Below are positions 1-7,994 of a stretch of DNA of 29,491 bases, piece by piece. The notes under the pieces are model-generated. The model did not search any database, had not been told where the DNA came from, and saw only the letters and a program-made list of their open reading frames with translations. The stretch's first letter is position 1. Each line of letters begins with the position of its first letter. Source of the stretch: ZC4RG42 sp036676355 (GTDB lineage Bacteria; Pseudomonadota; Gammaproteobacteria; Burkholderiales; SG8-39); NCBI GenBank assembly GCA_036676355.1, contig JAKFDA010000032.1, forward strand, positions 1-29,491, in the 5' to 3' direction. A program made the position numbers and the translations under genes.

Positions 1-46
1 TTGTCGGACCCGGACGCGGGTTCTCATCCGCACCGCTCGCGCGCTA

Positions 47-84
47 CAAACACAAATGGCCCCGGATGGGGCCATTTGTGTTTG
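47..84 (-). terminator. Rho-independent terminator of tmRNA
   Basis: A perfect 17-bp inverted repeat (47-63 and 68-84) with a 4-nt loop lies directly after the 3' end of the tmRNA on the minus strand. The descending arm is T-rich (ATTTGTGTTTG), so a U-rich stretch ends the stem; there is no long separate T-run. Since the palindrome is symmetrical it may also stop transcription arriving from the left. Confidence 0.8.
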
Positions 85-85
85 A

Positions 86-448
86 TGGTGGAGGCGGCGG
101 GAATCGAACCCGCGTCCGCAAGTCCTCTACAGACAGTTCTACATACTTAGCCATGCCAACTGGTTTTAACCCGGAACCCGCCGACTGGCAGGCTGGTTAC
201 AGGCGAGTCACCTAGATTTAACGCCGTACAAAGTGACCCTGCACGGCGCGGTTTCATGTAAAGGACCCAGCTCTAGCTTGCGCTAGCTACCCCATGAACA
301 AGGTAGTGCTGGGCTCGGGGCCCTTAGGCCGCGAGGGCGAAACGTTCGTCGTTCGCAGTTATTGCGTTTCCAGATGGATTTACGAGGTGACTGGTCCTCG
401 GTATGCCCTGCGCTGCTTCGCAACCCACGTCGAGACCAGGTCGCCCCC
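86..448 (-). ncRNA. ssrA: Transfer-messenger RNA (tmRNA)
   Basis: tmRNA rescues stalled ribosomes by acting first as alanyl-tRNA and then as a template for a degradation tag. The 3' end on the minus strand reads as a T-arm (GGTTCGATTCC) followed by GCCTCCACCA. The 5' end GGGGGCG pairs with CGCCTCC to make the 7-bp acceptor stem, which fixes the ends at 448 and 86 (363 nt). The 5' D-like segment contains the typical GTCTCGACGTGGGTTGCGAA. An internal frame encodes the tag (see 324-356). CCA is encoded. The gene ends in a strong terminator and lies about 85 bp downstream of gph on the same strand. I could not pick a convincing promoter in 449-533. The family assignment is certain; the exact processed 5' end could differ by a base. 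Confidence 0.96.
324..356 (-). other. tmRNA tag reading frame (ANDERFALAA-stop)
   Basis: Within the tmRNA the minus strand reads GCG AAC GAC GAA CGT TTC GCC CTC GCG GCC TAA, giving the tag ANDERFALAA. The C-terminal ALAA is the ClpXP/ClpAP recognition end. The resume codon is GCG. The same tag is known from several betaproteobacteria, which supports the taxonomic reading. Confidence 0.93.
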
Positions 449-533
449 GGAATCTCTTTGCTTGCTAGGCGGTACGAGTATCCCACGGTTCACCGGACCA
501 TGTATTCGTCGTACGGCCTATAGATGGGGTAAT

Positions 534-1181
534 TCACAGATAGTTCAATACCTCGCGCGGATGCTGAATGATGGCGTCCGCTTCCCAGGTAAGCGGATCG
601 GCGTCCATGCCGAGGTAGCCGTAGCCGGCGGCGAGTACCGGCATGCCGGCAGCGCGCGCGGCCTGGACGTCGCGCAGATCGTCGCCGATATAGATGCACG
701 ATGCGGGGGCAAGGCGGACTTGGTGCGCCGCGTGAAGCAGGGGGGCCGGATGCGGTTTCGGGTGCGCAACGGTATCGCCGCTCACTACGCAGGAACAACG
801 TTCGTACAGCCCAAGCGCGCGCACCAGCGGCTCGGTGAAGCGATGGTGCTTGTTCGTGACGATGCCCCATGCGATCGCACGCCGATCGAGTTCGTCGAGC
901 AGCGCGGGTACGCCTTCGAACAGCACGCTGTTTTGGCAGATGCCCGTTTCGTAGAGTTCGAGGAAACGGTTTTTCAACGTTTCGTAGTCGGCGTGGTCGG
1001 GTTCGATGCCGAGGCCGGCCTTGAGCATGCCGCGTGCGCCGGATGAAGTGACCGGCCGCGCCAGTTCGTACGGAATCGGTGCGGCGCCGCGCTCGGCGAG
1101 CAGGCGATTCAGTGCGCCGGCAAGATCCGGCGCGGTATCGGCGAGAGTGCCGTCGAGATCGAACAGTACGGCGCGTATCAC
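534..1181 (-). CDS. gph: Phosphoglycolate phosphatase
   Basis: A 215-residue HAD-superfamily hydrolase expected to dephosphorylate 2-phosphoglycolate, a by-product of DNA 3'-phosphoglycolate repair and of oxygenase activity. Motif I is FDLDGTLADT with nucleophile D8 and acid D10. The cap region has TSSGARGMLKAG, motif II is IVTNK, motif III has a KPHPAPLL lysine, and motif IV is YIGDDLRD with the Mg-binding acids. This fits the Gph type (about 220 residues). The start is GTG at 1181, overlapping the ubiG stop (GTGA), which is the usual ubiG-gph arrangement and suggests coupled translation. Both are probably read as one unit toward the tmRNA. HAD phosphatases are promiscuous, so the substrate rests on sequence type and on the ubiG neighbour. 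Confidence 0.9.
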   Translation of the reverse strand: MIRAVLFDLDGTLADTAPDLAGALNRLLAERGAAPIPYELARPVTSSGARGMLKAGLGIEPDHADYETLKNRFLELYETGICQNSVLFEGVPALLDELDRRAIAWGIVTNKHHRFTEPLVRALGLYERCSCVVSGDTVAHPKPHPAPLLHAAHQVRLAPASCIYIGDDLRDVQAARAAGMPVLAAGYGYLGMDADPLTWEADAIIQHPREVLNYL

Positions 1182-1882
1182 GATGCGTCCTCGCGCACGG
1201 CGTGCACGATGTAATTCACATCGGCGTCGCGCTCCAGCGCATAGATTTTGGTCAGCGGGTTGTAAGTCATGCCGACAAGGTTGCGCACTTCGAGGCCGGC
1301 TTCGCGACAGAAACGCGCCAATTCATTCGGTTTGATGAATCTGGCGTAGTCGTGCGTGCCCTTGGGCAGCAGCTTGAGCAGGTATTCCGCACCGACCACC
1401 GCGTACAGATAGGACTTTGGATTGCGGTTGATGGTGGAAAAGAACACGTCGCCGCCCGGTTTCACCAATGCCGCACAGGCGCCAACGATGCTCGACGGGT
1501 CGGGTACGTGTTCGAGCATTTCCATGCACGTCACGACATCGAAGCTTCCCGACTCGCGTGCGGCGAGCGCTTCGGCGGCGATCGCTTCGTAGGACACCGC
1601 AACGCCGCTTTCGAGGGCGTGCAGTTGGGCGACCCTGAGCGATTTTTCTGCGAGGTCGATGCCGGTCACATCCGCACCGCGACGCGCCATCGCTTCGGAC
1701 AGAATGCCGCCGCCGCAACCGACGTCGACGACGCGTTTGCCGGCCAGCGATGTCTTGCCTTCGATCCAGGCCAGACGCAGCGGGTTGATTTCGTGCAGCG
1801 GCTTGAATTCGCTGTTCGGGTCCCACCAGCGGTGAGCGAGTTCGCTGAATTTGGCCAGTTCCTGTTGATCGACGTTCTGCAT
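1178..1882 (-). CDS. ubiG: Ubiquinone biosynthesis O-methyltransferase UbiG
   Basis: UbiG performs both SAM-dependent O-methylations in ubiquinone synthesis (on the 2-polyprenyl-6-hydroxyphenol and on demethylubiquinol). From the chosen start the protein has 234 residues, the family's normal length. It begins MQNVDQQELAKFSELAHRWW, a typical UbiG N-terminus (WWDP motif). SAM motif I is VVDVGCGGG (residues 51-59), followed by GADVTGIDLAEKSL and MEMLEHVPDP. A frame open up to 1975 would add 31 residues. I reject that extension because the residues do not look like UbiG and the frame would run into the ompA terminator. The stop overlaps the GTG start of gph by 4 nt, so the two genes form a small operon. 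Confidence 0.94.
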   Translation of the reverse strand: MQNVDQQELAKFSELAHRWWDPNSEFKPLHEINPLRLAWIEGKTSLAGKRVVDVGCGGGILSEAMARRGADVTGIDLAEKSLRVAQLHALESGVAVSYEAIAAEALAARESGSFDVVTCMEMLEHVPDPSSIVGACAALVKPGGDVFFSTINRNPKSYLYAVVGAEYLLKLLPKGTHDYARFIKPNELARFCREAGLEVRNLVGMTYNPLTKIYALERDADVNYIVHAVREDAS

Positions 1883-1973
1883 GCGTAATCGAATCGATGT
1901 GATTGTGCGTATGTTAGCCGCCGTTGGCCGGCGCGACGAGCCTGTAGAAAACTCCCGGATGCTGCAGGCAAAC

Positions 1974-2001
1974 AAAAAGCCCCGCCGTAGCGGGGCTTTT
2001 T
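1974..2001 (-). terminator. Rho-independent terminator after ompA-family gene
   Basis: A perfect 12-bp inverted repeat, AAAAAGCCCCGC and GCGGGGCTTTTT, with a CGTA loop. It ends in T5 on either strand. It lies 18 bp beyond the stop of the ompA-family gene (minus strand) and separates it from ubiG. Confidence 0.92.
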
Positions 2002-2019
2002 GAACGGGGCAGCCTGATA

Positions 2020-2667
2020 TTAGCGCGTGCCCACCACTTCAATTTCCACGCGACGGTTTTGCTGGCGACCGTCACGGGTCTTGTTGCTGGCCACGGGCTG
2101 CGTTTCGCCTTTGCCTTCGGTGTAGACGCGATCCGCGGCGACGCCCTTGCTGACCAAATACGACTTCACCGCTTCAGCACGGCGTACCGACAGCTTCTGG
2201 TTGTACTCGTTCGTGCCGATGCTGTCCGTGTGCCCGATTGCGATGATGACCTCGAGGTTGAGTCCTTGCATCTTGCTCACGACATCGTCGAGCTCGGCGC
2301 GACCATCGGGCTTAAGCGCGTATTTGTCGAAGTCAAACAGCACGTCGGCATTCAGGGTGATTTTTTGTTGCTCAGGCACGACAACGGGTGCCGGAACAGG
2401 AGTCGGGGCGGGCGCGGGCTCTGCCGGGGGGGCCGGCAGTACAGCCGGCTTTACCAGATCCGGATCGCATTCCGCAATCGCGAGGGCGGGAGTCCAGTAT
2501 CCGGTACGCCAGCACATGCCGAAAGGGCTCTTGACCACTGCGCCGCGGGTATCGGTCAGATAGCCGGACTTGTCTGCCGCCTGAGCGCCCACCTGCGTCG
2601 AAAACGTGGCGAGAACCATTGCCGAGGCAGCAAGTAACACTTTGTATTTAACCAAGTTTTTAGTCAT
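2020..2667 (-). CDS. ompA: OmpA-family outer membrane protein
   Basis: A 215-residue secreted protein. Residues 1-30 form a signal peptide (positive start, hydrophobic core, cleavage after AQA). The short mature N-terminal part has two cysteines (C52 in FGMCWRTGYWTP, C67 in AECDPDL) in the form typical of betaproteobacterial OmpA-like proteins. A Pro/Ala-rich linker follows (about 72-98), then an OmpA C-terminal peptidoglycan-binding domain (about 105-213). That domain has FDFDKYAL, GHTDSIGTNEYN, LSVRRAEAVKSYL and NRRVEIEV. There is no eight-stranded barrel domain, so it probably tethers the outer membrane to peptidoglycan instead of forming a pore. The start is supported by an AAGGA ribosome site at 2674-2678 (minus strand), 6 nt away. 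It has its own terminator at 1974-2001. The symbol is used in the family sense. Confidence 0.9.
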   Translation of the reverse strand: MTKNLVKYKVLLAASAMVLATFSTQVGAQAADKSGYLTDTRGAVVKSPFGMCWRTGYWTPALAIAECDPDLVKPAVLPAPPAEPAPAPTPVPAPVVVPEQQKITLNADVLFDFDKYALKPDGRAELDDVVSKMQGLNLEVIIAIGHTDSIGTNEYNQKLSVRRAEAVKSYLVSKGVAADRVYTEGKGETQPVASNKTRDGRQQNRRVEIEVVGTR

Positions 2668-2727
2668 GCTTTTTCCTTAAAAATGATCGCGTGTATTGGG
2701 ATGATTGCTTTGCGCGCGAGAAGTGCC

Positions 2728-4065
2728 TCAGTTCAACAACTTGTTGTGCCAAGCAGCCATCGCCCTGCGCAATGACCCCGCTTCAAAGTTGAGGCTCCCA
2801 TTTCGCACAAGCAATCTTCCGGCCACCCATACATGGCTGACATGTTCCCGACCTGCCGCATAAACAATTTGCGACGCCGGGTCGTAGCATGGCGTTAATT
2901 CTAGCGAATCCAGGCGTATCGCGGCGAGGTCAGCCGCCTTGCCGATCTCGATGGAGCCGATACGGTCCTGCAGCCCGAGGGCACGCGCGCCGTTAAAGGT
3001 GGCATAGCGTAACGCAATGCGTGCCGGAAGGGCAGCGGCGTCGTTTGCCACCGCCTTGGCGAGCAACGCCGCCAGGCGCATATCCGCCAACATGTCAAGG
3101 CGGTTATTGCTCGCCGCACTGTCGGTGCCGATGGCGACGTTCAAGCCGGCGGCCTGCATCGCGGCGATCGGAGCGAAACCGCTGGCGAGCTTCAGATTGG
3201 ACGTCGGGCAATGGGCGACGGAGCAGCCGTTCTGCGCCAGCAGTGCGATTTCCCGCTCCGTCACGTGGATGGCATGCACTGCAATGAGCCGCGGAGAGAC
3301 CAGACCCAGCGCGTTCATGCGTTCGAGCGGTCGGGCGCCGTGCTTATCGACGCTCTCGGCGATTTCGTCCTGCGTTTCATGCAGATGCAGGTGAATCGGC
3401 AAGTCCAGTTCCTCAGCGATGGTGACCAGTTGCGCGAAGGTCCGGTCGCTCACCGTGTACGGCGCATGCGGCGCCATGCAGTAGGAGAGCAGCGACTCGT
3501 CGCGAAAGCGGTCGCGCGCCGCCAGTCCCTTGGCGATGTAATCGTCCGCGTCGGATGCATAGACAGTGGGAAATTCGAGCGCGATCAAACCGATCGCGGC
3601 GCGCATGCCTGAATCGACGTATGCCTGTGCCGCCGACTCCGGGTAGAAATACATGTCGTTCACGCATGTGATGCCGCCGCGCAGCATTTCTGCGCAGGCG
3701 AGCAGGGTGCCGTCGTACACGAATTGGGGCGAGACATGTTTCGCTTCGGCGGGCCAGATATGGTCGTTCAGCCAGGTCATGAGCGGCTTGTCGTCGGCAT
3801 AACCGCGCATCAGCGTCATGGCCGCATGGGTGTGCGCGTTGACCAGCCCGGGTATGAGTGCGTGCTGCGGCAACGAGATTCGCTCGGCCGGATCGAACGC
3901 GAGCGTCGCTTGCGCGGTGGGAACGATACCGACGATCGAGTCGTCACGGATTGCGACACTGTGGTCGTCCAGCACCACGCCGTGCGGTTCGACGGGAATG
4001 ACCCAGCGCGCGTCGATCAGTTGATCGACCGGGGCGGGCGCGGCGGAAGCGGGCGCGGCGTTCAT
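2728..4065 (-). CDS. mtaD: TRZ/ATZ-family amidohydrolase, probable MTA/SAH deaminase
   Basis: A 445-residue amidohydrolase-superfamily protein that most resembles 5'-methylthioadenosine / S-adenosylhomocysteine deaminases, acting in methionine and nucleoside salvage. The metal-binding HTH is at residues 78-80 in NAHTHAAMTLMRG. Further hallmarks are HLHLHETQDE, AVHAIHVT, HCPTSNLKLASG and GTDSAASNNRLDM, whose Asp is the last metal ligand. ubiG, which makes SAH, lies two genes away on the same strand, consistent with SAH recycling. Start choice: the frame is open from 4143, but the conserved part begins soon after MNAAPASAAP, so ATG 4065 is preferred. There is no good ribosome site there, so the start is uncertain. 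Related deaminases (guanine, 8-oxoguanine, triazine) share these motifs, so the substrate is inferred. Confidence 0.82.
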   Translation of the reverse strand: MNAAPASAAPAPVDQLIDARWVIPVEPHGVVLDDHSVAIRDDSIVGIVPTAQATLAFDPAERISLPQHALIPGLVNAHTHAAMTLMRGYADDKPLMTWLNDHIWPAEAKHVSPQFVYDGTLLACAEMLRGGITCVNDMYFYPESAAQAYVDSGMRAAIGLIALEFPTVYASDADDYIAKGLAARDRFRDESLLSYCMAPHAPYTVSDRTFAQLVTIAEELDLPIHLHLHETQDEIAESVDKHGARPLERMNALGLVSPRLIAVHAIHVTEREIALLAQNGCSVAHCPTSNLKLASGFAPIAAMQAAGLNVAIGTDSAASNNRLDMLADMRLAALLAKAVANDAAALPARIALRYATFNGARALGLQDRIGSIEIGKAADLAAIRLDSLELTPCYDPASQIVYAAGREHVSHVWVAGRLLVRNGSLNFEAGSLRRAMAAWHNKLLN

Positions 4066-4157
4066 GGGGCGCGACAATAGCAAAAATTCGATGTCGCCAT
4101 CGATCGACGAAACGGCATGAGCCGCAAGCGGTTGCATGTGCAAAACCAGTCGACAGA

Positions 4158-4186
4158 TTGGCCGCGATGGCTGCGGATGCTAGAAT
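4158..4186 (+). promoter_or_regulatory. Sigma70-like promoter for gyrA operon
   Basis: TTGGCC (4158-4163), a 17-nt spacer and TAGAAT (4181-4186) face gyrA, whose ATG is 56 nt beyond the -10. The start of transcription should lie near 4193. The site is in the short space between the divergent amidohydrolase gene and gyrA. Confidence 0.6.
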
Positions 4187-4241
4187 TCGCCTCTTTTTAC
4201 CGAGACTTAGCACCGCTTGTTCTGAGCGGTAGCGCGCCTGC

Positions 4242-6905
4242 ATGGAACAATTCGCAAAAGAGACCCTACCGGTCAGCCTGGAAGAAGAAATGCGGCGCTC
4301 GTACCTCGATTACGCCATGAGCGTAATCGTCGGACGCGCACTCCCCGATGTACGAGACGGTTTGAAACCGGTGCATCGGCGCGTGCTGTTCGCGATGCAG
4401 GAGGCGAACAACGTCTGGAACCGGCCGTATGTGAAATGCGCGCGCGTGGTCGGTGAAGTGCTCGGTAAATATCACCCCCACGGCGACTCGGCGACCTACG
4501 AGGCGCTCGTGCGCATGGCGCAGGATTTCTCCATGCGCTATCAGTTGATCGACGGGCAGGGCAACTTCGGTTCGATCGACGGCGACTCCGCTGCGGCATA
4601 TCGCTACACCGAGTGCCGACTGCAACGCATCGCATCCGAACTGCTCGCCGACATCGATCGCGAAACCGTCGATTTCGTGCCGAACTACGACGGCAAGGAG
4701 CAGGAACCGAGCGTGCTGCCGACGCGCTTGCCGAACCTGCTGATCAACGGTTCGTCGGGCATCGCGGTGGGCATGGCAACCAATATCCCGCCGCACAATC
4801 TGTGCGAAACGGTGGACGCCTGTCTGGCATTGCTGAACGACCCGACGATCACCATCGACGATCTCATCGACATCATCCCCTCGCCGGATTTCCCCACGGC
4901 GGGTCTGATCTACGGCATCAGCGGCGTGCACGAGGGCTATCGCACGGGGCGCGGGCGCGTGGTGATGCGTGCGCGCACGCACGTCGAAGACCTCGACAAG
5001 AGCGCCCGGCAGGCGATCATCGTGGATGAACTGCCGTATCAGGTGAACAAGAAGACCTTGCTCGAGCGCATCGCCGAACTGGTTCACGAGAAGAAGATCG
5101 AAGGCATCTCGCACATTCAGGACGAGTCGGACAAGTCCGGCATGCGCGTCGTGATCGAACTCAAGCGCGGCGAAATGCCGGAGGTCGTGCTCAACAATCT
5201 GTACAAGCAGACGCAGCTGCAGGACACCTTCGGCATCAACATGGTTGCGCTGCTGGATGGCCAGCCGCGACTGATGAACCTGAAGCAGATGCTCGAGGCT
5301 TTTCTCGCGCATCGGCGCGAAGTGGTGACGCGGCGCACGGTGTTCGACCTGCGCAAGGCGCGCGAGCGTGCGCACATCCAGGAAGGCCTTGCGGTCGCGC
5401 TATCGAACGTCGATGAAATCATCGCGCTGATCAAGGCGGCGCAGACGCCGGCCGAAGCGAAACAGAAATTGCTGGGCAAGGCGTGGCGTTCGCAACTGGT
5501 GCAGGACATGCTGGCCCGCGCCGGCGATGAAGCGACCAAACCGGAGACGCTGGCGCCCGGCCTGGGCATGACGCCCGACGGCTATCGTCTGTCGGAGGCG
5601 CAAGCGCAACGCATTCTTGAAATGCAGTTGCAGCGCCTCACCGGACTGGAGCAGGACAAGATCGTCGCCGACTATCGCGAACTGCTCGAGACCATTGCCG
5701 ATCTGATCGACATTCTCGCCCGGCGCGAACGCATCACCGCCATCATCACCGACGAGCTGCAGCATATCCGTACGCAGTACGGCGACAAGCGTCGCAGCGA
5801 AATCGTGCTCAATACCGAAGACATCAACATCGAGGATCTGATCACTCCGGCGGATGTCGTGGTGACGTTCTCGCACACGGGCTACGTGAAATCGCAGCCG
5901 GTTGCCGATTATCGCGCGCAGCGTCGCGGCGGACGCGGCAAGCAGGCCGCGGCGATGAAGGAAGACGATTTCATCGAGCACCTGTTCGTCGCCAATACGC
6001 ACGATTACATCCTGTGTTTCTCCAGTCGCGGTCGCGTCTATTGGTTGCGCGGTTACGAAGTGCCGCAAGGTACGCGCGCCAGCCGCGGCAAGCCGATCGT
6101 CAACCTGTTCCCGCTGGAGGACGACGAGCGCATCAATGCGCTGTTGCCGGTGAAGGAGTTTGACGACCACCACTACGTGTTCATGGCGACCGCGCAGGGC
6201 ACGGTGAAGAAGACGCCGCTGTCCGATTTCTCCCGGCCGCGCGAGAAGGGCATCATCGCGGTCGATCTGGACGAGGGCGACTATCTGATCGGTGCGCAAA
6301 TCACCGACGGCAGCTATGACGTCATGCTGTTCTCCGACGCCGGTAAAGCGGTGCGCTTCGAGGAAGGCGATGTGCGACCGATGGGGCGCGCGGCGCGCGG
6401 TGTGCGCGGCATGCGTCTGGGCGGCGGACAGAATGTCATTTCGATGCTGGTGGCGGCAAACGAGGATCAGACCGTGCTGACCGCGACCGAACATGGCTTC
6501 GGCAAGCGCACGCCGATTTCCGAATACACCAAACACGGCCGCGGCACGCAGGGCATGATCGCCATTCAGGCAAGCGAACGTAACGGCAAGCTGATCGGCG
6601 CGGTGTTGGTGAACGAACACGACGAACTGATGCTGGTTTCCACCGGCGGTGTGCTGATTCGCACCAAGGTGTCGCAGATTCGCGAAATGGGTCGCTCGAC
6701 CCAGGGCGTGAGCCTGATTCATCTGGACGAAGGGACGACCCTGGCCGGCATCGAGAAAGTGCTGGAGAGCGACGATGAAAACAACGGCGACATCGTCGAG
6801 ATTCAACCGGGCGCTGCCACGCTGCCTGACGGTACAGACGCGAATGCGTCCGCCGACGGCGAGCCGGATGCGGACACGCCTCCGGAAGGTGAAGCCGAGG
6901 ACTGA
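4242..6905 (+). CDS. gyrA: DNA gyrase subunit A
   Basis: GyrA (887 residues) is the DNA-breaking/rejoining subunit of gyrase and introduces negative supercoils with GyrB. Residue numbering coincides with E. coli through the active site: the catalytic tyrosine is Y122 in AAYRYTECRL. The quinolone-determining segment is HPHGDSATYEALVRMAQ with S83 (wild type) and E87 in place of the usual D87. The GyrA box QRRGGRGK lies near residue 560, followed by the beta-pinwheel C-terminal domain. The tail is acidic (many D/E after about residue 850), as in other proteobacterial GyrA. The ATG has no strong ribosome site. It is followed after only 3 nt by serC, so gyrA heads the operon with the amino acid genes. 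It is complete and certain. Confidence 0.98.
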   Translation: MEQFAKETLPVSLEEEMRRSYLDYAMSVIVGRALPDVRDGLKPVHRRVLFAMQEANNVWNRPYVKCARVVGEVLGKYHPHGDSATYEALVRMAQDFSMRYQLIDGQGNFGSIDGDSAAAYRYTECRLQRIASELLADIDRETVDFVPNYDGKEQEPSVLPTRLPNLLINGSSGIAVGMATNIPPHNLCETVDACLALLNDPTITIDDLIDIIPSPDFPTAGLIYGISGVHEGYRTGRGRVVMRARTHVEDLDKSARQAIIVDELPYQVNKKTLLERIAELVHEKKIEGISHIQDESDKSGMRVVIELKRGEMPEVVLNNLYKQTQLQDTFGINMVALLDGQPRLMNLKQMLEAFLAHRREVVTRRTVFDLRKARERAHIQEGLAVALSNVDEIIALIKAAQTPAEAKQKLLGKAWRSQLVQDMLARAGDEATKPETLAPGLGMTPDGYRLSEAQAQRILEMQLQRLTGLEQDKIVADYRELLETIADLIDILARRERITAIITDELQHIRTQYGDKRRSEIVLNTEDINIEDLITPADVVVTFSHTGYVKSQPVADYRAQRRGGRGKQAAAMKEDDFIEHLFVANTHDYILCFSSRGRVYWLRGYEVPQGTRASRGKPIVNLFPLEDDERINALLPVKEFDDHHYVFMATAQGTVKKTPLSDFSRPREKGIIAVDLDEGDYLIGAQITDGSYDVMLFSDAGKAVRFEEGDVRPMGRAARGVRGMRLGGGQNVISMLVAANEDQTVLTATEHGFGKRTPISEYTKHGRGTQGMIAIQASERNGKLIGAVLVNEHDELMLVSTGGVLIRTKVSQIREMGRSTQGVSLIHLDEGTTLAGIEKVLESDDENNGDIVEIQPGAATLPDGTDANASADGEPDADTPPEGEAED

Positions 6906-6908
6906 GTC

Positions 6909-7994
6909 ATGACGCGCGTGTTCAATTTCAGCGCCGGCCCGGCGGCGTTGCCGGAACCGGTGTTGGCGCAAGCCGCCGAAGAAATGCTCGATTGGCATGG
7001 CAGCGGCATGTCGGTGATGGAAATGAGCCATCGCGGCAAGGAATTCATGGCCATTGCCGCGGAGGCGGAGGCTGATCTGCGCCAACTGATGGCGATCCCG
7101 GACGATTACGCCGTGTTGTTCCTGCAGGGCGGCGCCACGCTGCAGTTCTCGGCGCTGCCGTTGAACCTCATGCCGGCGGGCGGCTCGGTCGATTACGTCA
7201 ACACCGGCGAGTGGTCGCGCAAGGCCATCAAGGAAGCGAAGCGCTACGGCAATGTGCGCGTCGTGGCGTCGTCGGAAGACAAAAACTACAGCTATGCCCC
7301 GACGCAAGACACATGGCAAGCGCTCGATCCGAAGGCTGCCTATCTTCACTACACTTCGAACGAAACCATCGGCGGTGTGGAATTCCATTGGGTGCCTGAC
7401 ACTGGCGCGGTGCCGTTGGTGGCGGATATGTCGTCGCATATCCTGGCGCGTCCGATCGACGTGCGAAAGTACGGCGTGATCTATGCCGGTGCGCAGAAGA
7501 ACATCGGTCCGGCCGGATTGACGCTGGTCATCGTGCGCAGGGATCTGCTCGGCCATGCCCGTTCGGACATTCCCACGCTTATGGATTACAAGGTGCAGGC
7601 CGACGCGGCATCGATGTCGAACACGCCGGCGACCTACGCGATCTACATCGCCGGCCTCGTGTTCAAGTGGCTCAAGCAACAGGGCGGTCTTGCCGCAATG
7701 GAGAAACACAACCAGGCGAAGGCCGGCCTGCTGTACGATTTTCTCGATCGCTCCAAATTTTTCCGCAGCCCGGTGCGGCGCGAAGACCGTTCACTGATGA
7801 ACGTGCCGTTCACGCTGGCGGACGAGGCGTTCGACGAGGAATTTCTCAAGGGCGCGAAGGCACAAGGCATGGTGCAACTGAAGGGCCACCGTTCGGTCGG
7901 CGGCATGCGCGCCTCGATTTACAACGCCATGCCGGTTGAAGGCGTGCGACGCCTGGTGGAGTACATGCAGGCGTTCGAAGCCCGGCACGCATGA
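6909..7994 (+). CDS. serC: Phosphoserine aminotransferase
   Basis: SerC (361 residues) converts 3-phosphohydroxypyruvate and glutamate to O-phosphoserine. It also serves vitamin B6 synthesis in many bacteria. It begins with the family signature VFNFSAGPAALPEPVL. The PLP-binding lysine is K197 in YAGAQKNIGPAG. FLQGGATLQF, GEWSRKA, HYTSNETI and RSVGGMRASIYNA are further family motifs. The length equals that of the family. It starts 3 nt after gyrA and overlaps the next gene (short PGDH) by ATGA, placing serine-pathway steps 2 and 1 side by side. Confidence 0.97.
   Translation: MTRVFNFSAGPAALPEPVLAQAAEEMLDWHGSGMSVMEMSHRGKEFMAIAAEAEADLRQLMAIPDDYAVLFLQGGATLQFSALPLNLMPAGGSVDYVNTGEWSRKAIKEAKRYGNVRVVASSEDKNYSYAPTQDTWQALDPKAAYLHYTSNETIGGVEFHWVPDTGAVPLVADMSSHILARPIDVRKYGVIYAGAQKNIGPAGLTLVIVRRDLLGHARSDIPTLMDYKVQADAASMSNTPATYAIYIAGLVFKWLKQQGGLAAMEKHNQAKAGLLYDFLDRSKFFRSPVRREDRSLMNVPFTLADEAFDEEFLKGAKAQGMVQLKGHRSVGGMRASIYNAMPVEGVRRLVEYMQAFEARHA

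Noticed and set aside
294..1046. 250-codon plus-strand frame across tmRNA and gph
   Set aside because: It runs through a structural RNA and antisense to a clear HAD phosphatase; no motif.
1883..1975. N-terminal extension of ubiG
   Set aside because: Residues are unlike UbiG and the frame begins inside the ompA terminator; ATG 1882 gives the normal N-terminus.
2147..2637. Plus-strand frames opposite the ompA-family gene
   Set aside because: Shadows of a protein with a clear signal peptide, linker and OmpA domain on the minus strand.
5400..7709. 769-codon open frame on the minus strand opposite gyrA and serC
   Set aside because: It lies antisense to two certain genes, is rich in Arg/His/Gln as expected from the reverse of G+C-rich codons, and shows no family motif.
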